Positions 12,144 to 24,506 of a DNA stretch of 64,000 nucleotides are shown here, piece after piece (the stretch's first letter is position 1; each line of letters starts with the position of its first letter). Made by a program: the position numbers and the translations under genes. Under the pieces are notes generated by a model. It saw only the letters and a program-made list of their open reading frames with translations. It ran no database searches and was not told the origin of the DNA. The stretch covers positions 62,001 through 126,000 of the forward strand of contig JALIZF010001281.1 in assembly GCA_029948255.1 (NCBI GenBank). The letters are read 5' to 3'. Source of the DNA: Telmatactis stephensoni. Taxonomy: Eukaryota > Cnidaria > Anthozoa > Actiniaria > Isophelliidae.

Positions 12144-12214
12144 GTGCAAGTTTGTGTCGTCCCGGGCTAAGTTCGTTATGCGACGAGTTTCAGCAGGGAA
12201 ATATAAAACCCTTA

Positions 12215-12778
12215 CAGGATGTCTCAAAAGTTCTTGCTTCTGTTTCTAACAGGCACTGAATTACCTCAATTCTTAGAATTTCTTTTTACGTTGTGTCCAC
12301 TGTTCGTATGAGACATTTTTAGCGGCTTACGTGTACTTCTTTATTTTTTATTACATTATTTAGCAACCAGAGCATCAATTGTTATAACTCTTGGATTGAA
12401 GAAAAATAGCAAGTTTTTGCGTTTATTTTACTTTTTTAATTTTTCTTTGATAGTCGTTCTATGCAGGCGATCTAACTACAGATCTTTGAACTCGTAAATG
12501 ATATAGTTGACTTTAATCATCTTTTGAAAATAAATGGACAGGAATAATGGGGAAATTAAACTATAGCCAATCGCGAGAAAAATGTTGGCACACAAAAGTG
12601 CGCATATTTGAAGATAGCTTGTTTTGAGTGCAAAATGCAAATGAATAACTTGTAGCTTCAAAGTCAATTAAACTATAAACAGACTGCAATATCTATCATG
12701 AAATGTCCAGGAAAGATTTTTCTATTAGCCAAATTAAGGCGATGAAAAATCGGGGGTTCTAATTTTTGAGACCACCGG
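12215..12778. mobile_element. mariner/Tc1-like non-autonomous element with TA duplication
   Basis: The left end CAGGATGTCTCAAAAGTTC and right end TTTTTGAGACCACCGG are inverted repeats, flanked by TA at 12213-12214 and 12779-12780. The interior is similar to 970-1845 (CTCAATTCTTAGAATTTCTT, GTTGTGTCCACTG, ATGAAATGTCCAG). No transposase is present. It directly abuts the minisatellite region. Confidence 0.7.
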
Positions 12779-13064
12779 TATATGACCCCGGGTAGAAAGG
12801 ACTCGTGTAAACATAAATGAATTTTTGTCCCGGTCTCTCATGTAAACGTCTCAGCCGAAAATCAAGTGAAATCACCCATGTAGACGAACCCTTTGGTAGG
12901 CAAGAATGGCGTCCAAAACAAAAGCTCAATTTATTCTTAATTTTATTAATCAACAATAAGTTATTTACAGCTCCTTGGCAGTAGAATGGCCAGCAATCAC
13001 GTGCACTTTATAGACGCCATTTTCATTCACATTTTTACAAAAAATATTCCTATTTGTATCTTTA

Positions 13065-15076
13065 TTATAATATATATAAAATAACGGCAGCGGTTATCAT
13101 CAATCTACCAATAAATGTTTTGTATTGCTTATGTAAATTAAAGATCGTTGATGCAGCGGTATTTTTCAGCTCCTTATATATACCATCTCGTTCGTTGTCA
13201 ATAGCAACTGGACAACCTGAAGATTCACCACAGAAATCCCAACACTTTGGACAAATCAGAGACCCAGAGATTCTCCAGTCACCTAAAAAGCCTGTCACGT
13301 TGATAAGCTGTCCTTCATTTAAACAATGGTATGTTTCGTTTTGAATGGTGATATGAAGACCATCCCTACAATAGTAACTATAGCAACCACTTCCCCAGTC
13401 CAGCATCGTTCTTGTTAGCAAGTCTTTTTTAGCAGTCCATGGTTTTCCTTGCTCAAAACATTTTGACTTCGCACCATACGACTCCAGTGCGTAGTTATCT
13501 TGTTGTGTTGGAGCATTTTCGTGTGCTGAGCAAGTTGTTTCTCGTCTCTTGCCGTCATTTCCCGACAAAGTAAACTTTTGATAAAAAGGACAGTAATCTG
13601 CCAAGGCCACTGCTCCACCATATGTCGATGTATCTTTATGGATAGTGTGTCTTTTAGACGCCTCTTTCATATCAGGCAAATAACTAAAATACTGGTATTC
13701 TTTGGGTAGGGCGTGGTCGTACTGACGTAGATTACAAAGTGCTAACGACATTCTACTATGAGTACAGCGCATGCGCAGGGGTGCTTGTTTGACAGTAAAA
13801 CAAAATGGTTTTGCTCCGTGTTCTTTGTCCATGTGATCTTCCATCCACGTTTTACAGCTCGATTTAGTGAATTTACAGCCTAGATTTTTTCCCCAGTCAA
13901 GTTGTTCAGCCGTGGAGTAATTAGCTCTGTACCAGCCAGTGTCCTCCATCAACGCCAATGTTAACCGAGAGAAGACTGGGTTTTGAGTGTACGTGCCAGT
14001 CATTGCCTCGTTTTCAAACAGTCGCTTTTCCCAATGTGTGAACTCCGTACCCACCCCTCCCTGGTTCTCAATTTCTGCACCTTCTAAGGTATCACAGTTA
14101 AAATGTTCACGAACAGTTTCACGAACACGCGGTGTAACGATCATATGTATGGAGTGCGTGATAAATCCTTTACGAACTGCCCACTTCTTGCGGTCGACCT
14201 TCCTGACAACACGAGGACTCCATTGATAGAGATTATAATTATCGTTGTATGGGGGAAGGCCATGTTTGCCTCTAGGAGTGTAAGGAACACCATGTTGATC
14301 TCTGTAGAAGGCGAACAAGCCAGCACTGAATCCTAGTGCATGATAAATCTCATGTTTCACAGTTGAAATCAAGTTAGAGTAATGCCTTGGGTCTGGATCT
14401 AGTCTATCAGGACAAAGATTAGCAAACCCAGCCACAGGTCTGTCATGGACCTGTTCTTGCTGACAATACGATGCATAAGCTACGGCATTAGCAACATCAC
14501 AGTGTTTCGTCTGTAGGGCAGACACGTAGAGAATAAAGTCTTTATCTTTTACTCCCGGTCCAGCGCCCCACTCTGTACCAGGCATCGTCAAACATTCAGC
14601 TCCTCTCGTATCACAAATTCTACATTTATCAAGATGTTGTTGTGGGACTGTTACTGGCCCACACTTTGTGGGCACACACTCAAGCTTACAGAACTGTAGA
14701 TCTCCTAGTTTTTCACCACTTTCATCCTTCATAAAATACGCATTGTTTCTGCAAGCTCTTTGAAGTCTTATATCAAGCGTACTAGGCCGTACACTAAGAG
14801 TATTATGAAAGTAGCTGACTGCCTGTGATATCAACTTCTCTGTAACAAGCTCCTTCTTGGCAGAGGTTAGACTGTTGATGCTTTTGTCGTAAACTACTTC
14901 AAAACGTATTTTCTGTGCAATGTCTTGATTTTTGTAGATGTGTGCAGGTCCCACTCTGACATTATGTCCCATTTCATGTTTGAGCGGTATTCGATAATGT
15001 GCATGGATATCAGGAATTACTGACAGCACTAGGACCATTGCAAGTACACCTCTTAACCCTTGCTGGCTTAACTGAC
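13065..15076 (-). CDS. leishmanolysin-like zinc metallopeptidase (M8)
   Basis: One open exon. An acceptor (TTTCCAG) ends at 15077, and the first ATG after it is at 15038, giving about 657 residues with a signal-peptide-like start (MVLVLSVIPDIHA). Upstream exons are possible. The zinc motif HEIYH is at residues about 229-233 (14340-14354), followed further on by FTHWEKRLFENEAMTG, which carries the third His ligand and the Met-turn. Cys-rich stretches and the conserved LTLALMEDTGWY also fit family M8. The C-terminus is hydrophobic (about residues 642-657), possibly a membrane or GPI signal. AATAAA overlaps the stop codon. Homologues act as secreted or surface proteases in cell adhesion and migration. 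Animal orthologues usually have many introns, so one exon is unusual. Family assignment is secure; the start is not. Confidence 0.88.
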
Positions 15077-15128
15077 CTGGAAATATAATAATAAATTTGA
15101 AATAATTGAGTGAGATCTTTGAGAACAA

Positions 15129-16761
15129 GAGCCTTTAATCGTTTGGGATTTCCCTCCAACTATTTCTCATGGTGTTTCGTCAGGATGTAGAAATGTGCAA
15201 ATAGGTTTGACCGTTTAATTGTTCGTGTATAAAAGTTAAATCTATAAATCCGCATAAATTTTAAATCCGATTCCGTCGTAAAGCGAATAAAACAACAACG
15301 TTTTAGTCACAAAATCTTGTTTGTTTTTTGTTGAATGCTTCTTAACAAATGCGTTTAGGGAATTTAAAAACACAATTGATTCAACTATTTAAAAAGATTT
15401 TGTTCAAATCAACCAGAAGAACGATATTCGTACTGGTTATGACATTTGAAAAATGTTCAAATTAGTAAATGTCAACCAAAGATGGTTGTTAACTTAAACA
15501 TCACTAAGCCGTCTACGTGTACATTAAGAGGTCCTCGGCAACCCAAAACACTTTTTTCACTAAAATTGAGACTGACTTTTTGGCATTTAAGAACCTACAA
15601 TTTTAGTTCTTTCGCTGAAAGTGAAAGATGCACAGGATAGCAACATTATTTACCCATTCCGTAAGACTTTTCTTGTGTTTCTAGACAGTTCTGACCATTT
15701 TCTCACTTCAAACGTCTGTTTAAGTTAAATGTTAATTACTGAGTTGGTGGATAAATCAAAATACAAGGCCGGTGGCAAAGTGGAAATGTCACTCGATCGT
15801 GTGTTGTGCCTAAACTGGAAATGACGAAAGTGTCATAATCCTAGATGGCCATTGGATCGCTTGGTATCATGGCTGACTACACAGACGATTGTGCTCATTG
15901 TTTTTAACTTCTTCCAGCCTGGTTCATTGTTGTTTGAAACTAATATCTATTCGCTAAAAGTTAATACGAGTTGTACGCTTTCCATCAAATTACTCGCCAA
16001 CATGAAAAGGAACTGTATTTCTGGGTGGGGTCTGCTAGAGGTATTTGAAGAAAAAGAAAAAGAAAAAAAACCCCACAATAATAATAAAAAATTGGCAACC
16101 ATGGGGAATTTCCTCAACTACACGACCCAGTTACAGAATAGCGTATCCTGGTAAATTAATGTGATATAATTAAAATAATAACAAGGTCGTTAAATACAGA
16201 GTAAAAGTGCCACGCACAGGAAAAATACTTTGCATGACAACTCCACGTTCTTTTTGACATCATTTTAGGCTCCCGCACCTTTTGAAAAGAGCGCTTTCAA
16301 AGCTGTTTTATTTAAGTATAAGTAAATATATTTCTTAGATATAAAAACCGTATAGAGTTAGTTGATTTTTTATGCATGAAACTCCAGAAAACAGGTACTT
16401 GTCCAAAGACTACTCAACCTTGAAATTACTGCGCATTACTTTATCCAAAGTTAACGATGCCACTCGCTATGACAGTCTTTTCTAGAGAATTCAAAAATCT
16501 GCTTCATTCAAAACAGTTATATAATAAAGAATACACAATATCGAATTTTCAGGTGTTTGTTTTTTAGAAACCTGTCTGTCCAGCATTATACATTAAAAAC
16601 TAAGTGAATGGAATGAGATGATCGGTGGTGGTTTCTGATTTTTGTGGTTTTCATCGTCTTGTTATTGCTAATTCTAATGATGAAAATGATGAGAGTAATT
16701 AGCAATAAAACAAATAATTTAACAATGAATACGAAATCCCTCATATTTTCACAACGTCGAC
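15129..16761. other. intergenic, nothing recognised
   Basis: AT-rich, with only short ORFs lacking recognisable domains. If the peptidase gene at 13065-15076 has a first exon it would lie here, but I cannot identify it. Confidence 0.4.
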
Positions 16762-17106
16762 CTAACTAATATGAACTTCATGCAAATATACTTGACTACG
16801 ATAAAGGGTGATACAAAGTTGGCCACCAGGAGGTTCAATGATACCTAATGGCCCAAACCCAAACAAGAGAACAAAATCCACATATAGTCCATACATTTGA
16901 GAAAAGCTTTTGGGGGGGGGGGGGGGGGGCTTATCAAAATTCTTCTTCTTTTCGGTTACATATTTCCAGTATGTAATAATCCATATGATCAGAATCAAAA
17001 CTATTCCATGATGATAGAACTTCAATCCGTAAGTTAAACGAGCAATAGGTGGCATAGAAACTAGCTCTAAATATCTTTTAAACTGAAACTCACGAATTTC
17101 ATCCAT
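16762..17106 (-). CDS. possible small single-pass membrane protein
   Basis: 114-residue ORF with an ATG. It has a hydrophobic segment (FYHHGIVLILIIWIITYW, about residues 31-48) followed by a basic stretch and a proline run coded by a C-homopolymer (poly-G on the plus strand, 16913-16929). The part after the homopolymer looks unlike protein. No family recognised; it may be chance. Confidence 0.22.
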   Translation of the reverse strand: MDEIREFQFKRYLELVSMPPIARLTYGLKFYHHGIVLILIIWIITYWKYVTEKKKNFDKPPPPPPKSFSQMYGLYVDFVLLFGFGPLGIIEPPGGQLCITLYRSQVYLHEVHIS

Positions 17107-18281
17107 TTAATTGCCCCAGTAATAATATCTATAAAATATGATATAATTTAATAATTATGTAAAAAATCACTCGACAGCGAAGGCCCTTCAACTGAAAGTG
17201 GCCAGTTACTTAACGATATACTGTAGCGCAAAAATATTGACATTCGACATTGTTTGTAACGACAATAGCAATCATGTACGTGGAAATTGCAAGACCTTCA
17301 CGAAAATAAAACAGCTACTTTGCTTTTGCCCTAGGTACGGACGTCAGTTGAAACTTTCAGCTTAGCTGCTTGGAAGCCTTTCAATTGAAAAGACAATATC
17401 AATTGTATTTTTGTCATTTTTCTGCTGTAAACAATACCTGTTGAATGGCTGACTTGGTTTACTTCAAGATACGCTGGTTGTCTTCTATTTTAACTTGACT
17501 TTGAAGAAAAGATATAAGAACATTAAATTGAATTTAAAATTGAATTTGTCTACAAGTTAAGGAAACAATAAAAGTATGTCAATACCATGTGTCTTTGTCT
17601 TTGCTTTTTTCTTTCCCTACAGTCATAGAATAATAATCAAACCAACACGAACAACAACCAAGAGTAATAATAATTGTAAAAAATAAAACGAATAAGGCAA
17701 AGCAGAGATTTAACGAAGCACAAAAGACCATTTCCTCGCAATGGCCTGCATGTTCAACAAGATGAGGTAACTATTTAGTCGTTGCTGCGAGCAAGATTTG
17801 GTCTATTTCCATGACGTAATGATACTGTGCCCTTATCGTCTTTATCTGACAAACAATGCGGGTGACTGCTGGTAGTTAATCAAGCCAGCATCACGGGCGC
17901 AAGTGCAGTTCGATACCTTGAAAATTTGCCTAGTATTACTAACATGTACATCATAAACGATTGTGAGCTAAAGCAGGACAAAGACAAAACTACAGAATAC
18001 GTCGACTGAACTATTTTGCTGGCCTCAATGAGAAGCGAGGCCTACTATTGACTTGGCTCAATTTACCAAATACGGTGTCAATGGTTTTTGAGTACCTGAA
18101 CAGTTTTTGGAGATCGGATCCGGGGTCACTTCCCTTCAGTGCTATTATACTTAACCAACGATAGGTAGGGTGCAAATAGTATACCCGTGAAATATTTGTA
18201 AATACTACATTGCGCAATTTTATACAAATTCTATTGTTTTCTATTGTTTAATTAGCACTATTTTGTACTAGAGTGGTTTAT
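17107..18281. other. intergenic, nothing recognised
   Basis: AT-rich with short, unconvincing ORFs. No repeat or RNA gene was identified. Confidence 0.4.
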
Positions 18282-18434
18282 AGAGTGATTTTCACCGGAC
18301 TGTGAAATAGTTACTAAGCTAATAGACACTAGTAGACTCTGCACGCATTGTTTTCTTTTGTTGCAATACAACTATTAGACACTATTAAACACTGACTCTT
18401 AGTAATTGTTTCACAGTCCGATGAAAATCACTCT
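18282..18434. mobile_element. 153-bp foldback MITE
   Basis: AGAGTGATTTTCACCGGACT at the left end is the near-perfect inverse of the right end (AGTCCGATGAAAATCACTCT). The arms are about 36 bp. A further weaker pair, GAGTGGTTT (18271) and AAACCACTC (18546), lies outside it, suggesting a larger or nested element spanning 18270-18555. Confidence 0.8.
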
Positions 18435-18802
18435 AAAGTTTAGTCTATTTTTTAAAGTGTAATAGTCAGATTTATACAATAGAAAACAAAAGAGTTAGGG
18501 TGTAATAGTACTAAATACGCTAAAGTGTATTTCACGAGTTTATGAAAACCACTCTATTCAGTAATTTGTCTTTCACGGATATACGTGTTTGTATTCGTTC
18601 ACAAACAAGTTTCTTGGAATGTTGTTTGTCCTCAGAAACAGTCGGATAGCTTTTCAGAATGCTTTTTTTACAGACACCAAAGTGGTCAAAAAGAAATATA
18701 GACTACATCGCTATCTTGCCGCAGCAATGTGTTCTGGGACTGTTATCTCAGTAAATAACATCAAACAAAAGATGTAATGGTTTGTAGTTCTTTTGTTCAG
18801 TA

Positions 18803-19028
18803 TTAGGGGGTGTTTACATGACGCTACTACTAGGATCATCCTAGCAGGCGAATCATCCTACTTGGCATACATTTACTGCATTCTATTTAGTAGGATGATC
18901 CTAGTTCCCGAAGTGAAGACAAATTTCCATGTAAACAGAATGCAGTAAATGTATAGCAGGTAGGATGATTCGCCTGCTAGGATGATCCTAGTGCTAGGAT
19001 GATCCTAGTGCCATGTAAACACCCCCTT
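18803..19028. mobile_element. 226-bp foldback MITE with GGATGATCC repeats
   Basis: The terminal pair is AGGGGGTGTTTACATG / CATGTAAACACCCCCTT. The interior is highly self-complementary. It carries several copies of the palindromic block TAGGATGATCCTAG and mirrored AGGCGAATCATCCTAC and ATGCAGTAAATGTA segments. Confidence 0.85.
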
Positions 19029-20110
19029 ATTTAACTAGCTAGTTAACTGTCCCAGAATGCACTGCTGCAGCAGACTACAGACATAGTCTATGGCAGACCA
19101 AATATTTCATGGACACCAATAACTGCACAGTAGAATTTGAATGCAATTCATTTTGATGAGATTTAAGTTACTTGGAATCATTCGAATTGATTATTTGCTT
19201 TAAAGAAGCCTTTCTGGCGGCTTGTAAATAGAAGTTAGGATCGCAAAGAGTTGTAAGTAGCCACCATCTTGTTTTGAGCAGTAGCCTGTGTACAGCCGTT
19301 TGAGCAGTTGTAACAATGTAGTCAAACTTGATCAAGAAGTATTTATTCTTTCAGGTTTTAAATGGAATGAAACATAAGAAGAGAAATTATTGCGTACAGA
19401 TGTACATTGACCGCATATATAAGTGGCAAATAGACATTTTGTTAATTTTAGTAGCATAGTTTCGATAGCCCTTTTTTCAATTAATTTGCGGGCGAATTTG
19501 AATTTCGGCTTTAGCTTCGCTCCCAAGCAAAGCAAATAAAAAACAGCAATATTTTAGCGCAAACAGGAACAAATCGCTAAAGAGATCGCCGAGTTAAAAG
19601 ACTTAAAGAATTCAAAGAATAGTTTGTCATGCTCAGTCAATTGCCCGTCAGGGGGCCGTCATGAGAAAAAAGACTAGTTATTATTCAATTAGTTAACCAA
19701 GGTATAATGTAATTCCTTCATATATAGAACTTTTCCTGCTCATTGATGTCAATGAAGTATACCCGGGAAATAAAGTATTGATTCAGTGCGGTGAAGCACA
19801 CAGTTTTACCAGCAATATTGTCAGTGTTGAATGGTTCTAAAACCATCAGATACCATGCGTACAACCTGTGTTCAATACAGGTCAAGAACAACTACCAGTC
19901 ATATTGAAACCAAGAGAAAACAACCAGGCTATATGCTTAAGAAACTCTTCAATTTGATTTAAACATGAGGATTTGTTTACAAATCTGAATCTTCTCAGTG
20001 AACGGTGGCCGGAAATAAGGAAGTCAAGAGAACTGGTTAGTTTTTCTTGCTCTTCACTGGTTAAATGAACTGTGAAGCTAACCCATCTAACGGCTTTTTG
20101 ATTTAACGCA
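19029..20110. other. intergenic, 5' flank of the second O-fucosyltransferase-like gene
   Basis: No gene or clear repeat is seen. The promoter of the downstream gene presumably lies here. Confidence 0.4.
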
Positions 20111-21562
20111 ATGGTGAACAGCCCGCCCCCCAAAAGACCTACTACACTCTCTTTATACACGAGTCATAGAAATTTCAAGCTGTCAAGTCAACAGTATTCT
20201 ATCTCATTCATGGATATTTTGCCAGCGCTTTCTTCGAGAAGAACCTTTGCATTCTTCAAAGGACATGACAGCGTAAGAGCTATCAGAAAATCCAAGTATT
20301 TTCATATCCTGGTTATTCTTATTCTAATATTAATGGTTATCATTTATAAGCCAAGAATTTCGTTTCCAGAAAGGTTAAGCAGAAACATATGTAAGGATGA
20401 ACATATTGTGTATTTTGGCGGGAAAGTTGTTTGTTATCAGAAAACAAGAATGAAGTACTTGTCTTATCAGCCTCCTGGTGGGGGATGGAACAATCAGCGA
20501 ATAGCTTTTGAGAATGCTGTGATTTTAGCCAAGTTATTGAACAGAACTCTCATTGTTCACCCTATGGCACCTCACCAGGAAATTCTCAGAATCAAAGAAC
20601 TTCGTTCATTTCACCATAGTTATGAGACATATAACATGGTGCCAACGAAAAACCTTGTTCCACTCTCTAAAATAATTGACCTAAGTCGTTTATCAAGGTT
20701 GCTACCAGTTAAAGAAATATTTACAAACCACACAAGTTTTATTAATAATTATCATCATCTAACGTGGTTTCGTGTTTGCCATAATGGACTGGTGGGGGCC
20801 TGGGTTGATTCGCTTCCTGACCACGACGACAAAGCCTCATGGGAAACACTGGAATTTGAAACTAAAAGCTTTGCTTCTTCATCAAACTTGCAATCTTACC
20901 GGAAAAGCTGCCAAAAAGATATGCTGAAATATTCAACCGACAAGGTACTAGTGTGGGGAATTTTGGACGAGCTTTCAGGAAGAACAGAGGATATACTTTA
21001 CTTTGAAGAGGGATCTATGTATTTTAGAAACATGTTATTTCTTAGCAAAAAGCGGACCTTGGACGCGCACAAGTGGCTAATAAGATACGTGACGTTTGCG
21101 CCTCAAATATGGCGTCGTTTACGTTATATCAAACAACAAATCCGTTATCCGTACAACGCAATCCACGTTCGTCGAACTGATCATCCAAGCAGTCGTAACA
21201 TCACGCAAGACTACTGGTTATCGATCATCAACCGCAAGCAACTCTTAAACGTTACATCTAAACTTTACGTAGCAACAGATGAGAAAAACCTTACTTGGTT
21301 TCAGCCATTTCGCGATGCTGGGTTTCAGTTATTTTTTGCAAAAGATTTTGCGATTTATCGTGAAGCAGAAAACAAGGAGACTTCACAAGATATCGTTGGT
21401 CTAACTGAACAGTTAGTGTGTGCCCATGCCAATGAGTTCGTAGGTTCATACTACTCGACCTTTACTTTGTATATCAAGAAACTACGTAAACAGACTTGGT
21501 GGAGAGGTCAATTATTACAAAAACCGTATTTTGTTGTCAACTGGATCAATACCAAAGGATGA
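20111..21562 (+). CDS. GDP-fucose O-fucosyltransferase-family protein, type II membrane
   Basis: Intronless ORF of 483 residues from the first ATG; a second in-frame ATG at 20210 would give 450 residues. Either start leaves a transmembrane helix (FHILVILILILMVIIY) after a basic tail, so the enzyme should face the Golgi or ER lumen. The N-terminal sugar-nucleotide loop YQPPGGGWNNQR is at about 117-128. KLLNRTLIVHP and the C-terminal HVRRTDH (352-358), followed by LYVATDE and EFVGSYYSTFT, match the O-FucT fold (GT65/GT68-like). Predicted to transfer fucose from GDP-fucose; the acceptor is unknown. It is the intact counterpart of the gene at 9798, in the same orientation, with the metallopeptidase gene between them on the other strand. 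Lack of introns suggests a retrocopy origin or ancestral single-exon family. Confidence 0.87.
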   Translation: MVNSPPPKRPTTLSLYTSHRNFKLSSQQYSISFMDILPALSSRRTFAFFKGHDSVRAIRKSKYFHILVILILILMVIIYKPRISFPERLSRNICKDEHIVYFGGKVVCYQKTRMKYLSYQPPGGGWNNQRIAFENAVILAKLLNRTLIVHPMAPHQEILRIKELRSFHHSYETYNMVPTKNLVPLSKIIDLSRLSRLLPVKEIFTNHTSFINNYHHLTWFRVCHNGLVGAWVDSLPDHDDKASWETLEFETKSFASSSNLQSYRKSCQKDMLKYSTDKVLVWGILDELSGRTEDILYFEEGSMYFRNMLFLSKKRTLDAHKWLIRYVTFAPQIWRRLRYIKQQIRYPYNAIHVRRTDHPSSRNITQDYWLSIINRKQLLNVTSKLYVATDEKNLTWFQPFRDAGFQLFFAKDFAIYREAENKETSQDIVGLTEQLVCAHANEFVGSYYSTFTLYIKKLRKQTWWRGQLLQKPYFVVNWINTKG

Positions 21563-21592
21563 CGTTTTAATGAAGGCAAAGATTTTTGGGGA

Positions 21593-21722
21593 GCGAATGA
21601 GGGAGGGAATGAAGTGAGTGAGTGAGACCGGGAGTGTGTGAGTGAGTCAGTGAGTCAGTGAGCGGGGGAGGGAGGGAGCGAGGGAAGGAGGGAGGGAGGA
21701 AGGGAGGGAGGGAGGGAGGACT
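21593..21722. repeat. (GAGT/GGGA)n purine tract
   Basis: Begins as GTGAGTGAGT units and becomes GGGAGGGAGG units, with several runs of three G that could form a quadruplex. Lies directly after the O-fucosyltransferase-like gene. Confidence 0.85.
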
Positions 21723-22538
21723 GAGATGGGGAATGGCGAATGGCCAAGTGTAGTTGATTAAGTATTGTGTCAAAAGAACTGACATCTCAAAAAGGGAAAA
21801 ACTGTTTGACCAGAAGAGCATGACGATGAAAATGGCACCCAACCCATGTCCTGATAAAAACTTCGGCACTATCTTAGAACTTGATTCGAACGCTGTTAGC
21901 TAGCGCTCAAAGCGAAGGCACGGCAATTTTTCAGCCAGCGCGAGTGGCCTGTGGTCTAACAGGGTCTAAGGGCCAGGGCACATGAACAACTTCAACATTT
22001 GCCTGAATATATCCGTACGATTTTGGTGCACGGTGTTGAACGATGTTCAAAGCCCACCGGGGTGGCAAACAGTTTCAACTTTTCAACATTTGATTCAACA
22101 AAGCCACAGGCAGCTCAGGTTCAACTCCTGGACATTATGGATTCACGATCGCCTTGAAAATGGAAGGTTGCTGGTTCGAATCTCGGATGGATTCGCTCAA
22201 CTTTTTTATCCTGTTTTTTTTTTATTGTTGATTTCTTTACACTTATACATCCCTTTTATCAATAAATTTCAATTTTAAAGCTGTTTTTTAATTTTTTTTC
22301 CACTAAAAACCTAGAAAAAATAAAAATTCCTCACAACCTTCCATTTTGAACGCGATCGCGAAGCAATCAGTAATGTTCAGGAGCTTATCTTCCTGTGCTT
22401 TGCCCGGCCTTAATGTAGTGCAATATGTTTTTCCTACGTCCCCAGGGGGTTAACAGGACCAAAGAAATGTACTTGAGATATACGATTAAAGTTTTATTCT
22501 AGACATGTTTCGACATTGTCAAATGTCATCTTCAGTCA

Positions 22539-22770
22539 AGAGACCATAATACTAAGAGAGCGAAGTTCAGTATTGATGTCTGTGCCATGTTCGTGGCGGC
22601 TAAGGCTATTTTTAGTAACTTCGCCAGTCGCGCGCGCAAGGCCCTCAACCAATAGAATTTGCTTTTTGGCGTGCGCGCGGAAGGGACCGTTTGAATGCCA
22701 TTGTTTAAGTGCCTTGCGCGCGCGATGGCGAAGTTACTAAAAATAGCCTTAGCCGCCACGTTAGCCGCTC
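22539..22770. mobile_element. long-arm foldback element, copy 1 (right end lost)
   Basis: Begins AAGAGACCATAATACTAAG like 55431-55727. The inner inverted arms GGCTATTTTTAGTAACTTCG and CGAAGTTACTAAAAATAGCC flank a GCGCGCGC-rich core. The outer right end is missing after GCCGCCACG. Confidence 0.75.
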
Positions 22771-22856
22771 ACTTGGTTATATGACTTAATAGTTGAATAA
22801 AAAGCTTGAAATAATAGAAATTCTTTGGGCATTTTGAGCTCTGTTATCTACAGTTT

Positions 22857-22984
22857 TGACTGACTGACTGACTGACTGGCTGACTGACTGACTGACTGAC
22901 TGACTGACTGACTGTCTGACTGACTGACTGACTGACTGACTGACTGACTGACTGACTGACTGACTGACTGACTGACTGACTGAT
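22857..22984. repeat. (TGAC)n microsatellite
   Basis: About 32 tetranucleotide units with two interruptions. The minus-strand Ser-Val-Ser-Gln ORF across it is an artefact. Confidence 0.95.
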
Positions 22985-23772
22985 TGAATGGACGATGGAT
23001 GGATGGACGGGATGAATGAATAAGGAACTCCAGAAGAGAAGGGGGAAATTTTGGTAACTTAGGAAACCCGAACTCTTTCCAAACAATTTTATTTTGCAGA
23101 AAAAATTCCCAGACATGGACGCAGAGAGGGCTTAGCCAGGGGTCTTCGAAAAAGTCATAAACTCGTTGGGCTTCCTTTGTTAGACGGGCAATGTATGCTG
23201 GGAAATAAATATTCTGGGATGAACATTCCTACCTACTAGCTAGCTTCGAGCCAAGAGATTCGTTGCTGTGAATGGAGGTTATTTGCGTTTTTTTGGACTT
23301 ATCAAAGGGATTTTAATACTTCTACATGCATGTACAGGTCAGAAAATGGTTATAGGTTGTATGAATATTAGTTTTGTGATCCCACGAACAAGCGCAGCGA
23401 CAAGTGAAATATTAAGCCGAATATTTATAGCGCCAAGCGTGCACATTTGTGACTAAACTGCCATCAAACAATTTTTCACCAATAAGGTTAGTGGCTTTTA
23501 TTTCTACAGACTTAAAAGGTTCTTGAAACATTCAGAAGCGTTTCTAGTCGACAAAGTAAATCGAAGCTACGAAGCGATCAAAGCGTGGTACTAAAATTTT
23601 TTCTGAAACGTTTTGCCGGACACAGTCTTCAAATTTTCCAAATTCGAAATGTGACCGTGTCTGGCAGACAGACAGGGTTTTGATATAGCTCCGGTTTTTT
23701 TTTCAAATTTCGACTTATTTTGGTGAATCAATGTAATTGAACTTGGCTGTCTTTGTTTATAGATGCTAAAAT
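22985..23772. other. intergenic, nothing recognised
   Basis: No gene or repeat could be supported between the tetranucleotide repeat and the tandem duplication. Confidence 0.35.
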
Positions 23773-23942
23773 GCCATAGATTTGTAGTTCATCTCTTCGT
23801 CTAGGCTTGGCACTATATTAGCTAGGAAGCATAAATCGACACTTGTTTTTCCTTTGAGCCATAGGTTTGTAGTTCATCTCTTCGTCTAGGCTTGGCACTC
23901 TATTAGCTAGGAAGCCTAATCGACACTTGTTTTTCCTATGAG
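23773..23942. repeat. 85-bp tandem duplication
   Basis: Two near-identical copies begin GCCATAGATTTGTAGTTCAT and GCCATAGGTTTGTAGTTCAT (23858) and share CTCTTCGTCTAGGCTTGGCA. Few substitutions, so the duplication is recent. Confidence 0.85.
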
Positions 23943-24506
23943 GCAATCGGAACGTGAACCTTGACTTCCGGACACCAATTTAAAAAATACTCAGTGTCTG
24001 GCAGTGGATTTTTTTATTAATATTTAGTCAATTCAGTGAATGCCTTCGATTTTATTGTATGCTAATAATCGTGCTATTTACATCACTTATTATGAAGGTG
24101 ACGTGAATTATTTTAATTGACAAGGGATGGTAATATATAAAACTCTACCAAGCTTAAGCATATATTGAAGTACTCTTACTAGGCAATTTTTTACCAAAAG
24201 AACATTTCCTTTATGTCCCTATATACACAGTCAGAGACCAAATCTAAAAGAGTTTTGAACCAGTACCTCATGCAATCTTGGTCGTGATATACTAATTTTG
24301 TGAATTACCTATAAAGACAAGACTGCCAGACAACAAGTACTGAAATACTCCATGTCTGTCAGTCAATTATTTTCTCCCAAAATATTGAGTAAGGCCAACT
24401 TAGCAACTTTATTTAATATTTTTTAACTGTCTTCACATAATTCATGACTTTCTCAAGCCAAGAATCTGTTGTGCTTAATTCATACGTCACATTCCAGGCT
24501 GAGAAT

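Noticed and set aside
15077..15128. Extension of the leishmanolysin reading frame to a TTG at 15128
   Set aside because: It crosses a good acceptor site (TTTCCAG) and reads AT-rich intron-like sequence.
22120..22210. B-box-like GGTTCGAATCTCGG suggesting a tRNA gene
   Set aside because: No convincing A-box or acceptor stem at the right spacing; too weak to call.
22844..23116. Ser-Gln-Ser-Val repeat protein on the minus strand
   Set aside because: It is a translation of the TGAC microsatellite.
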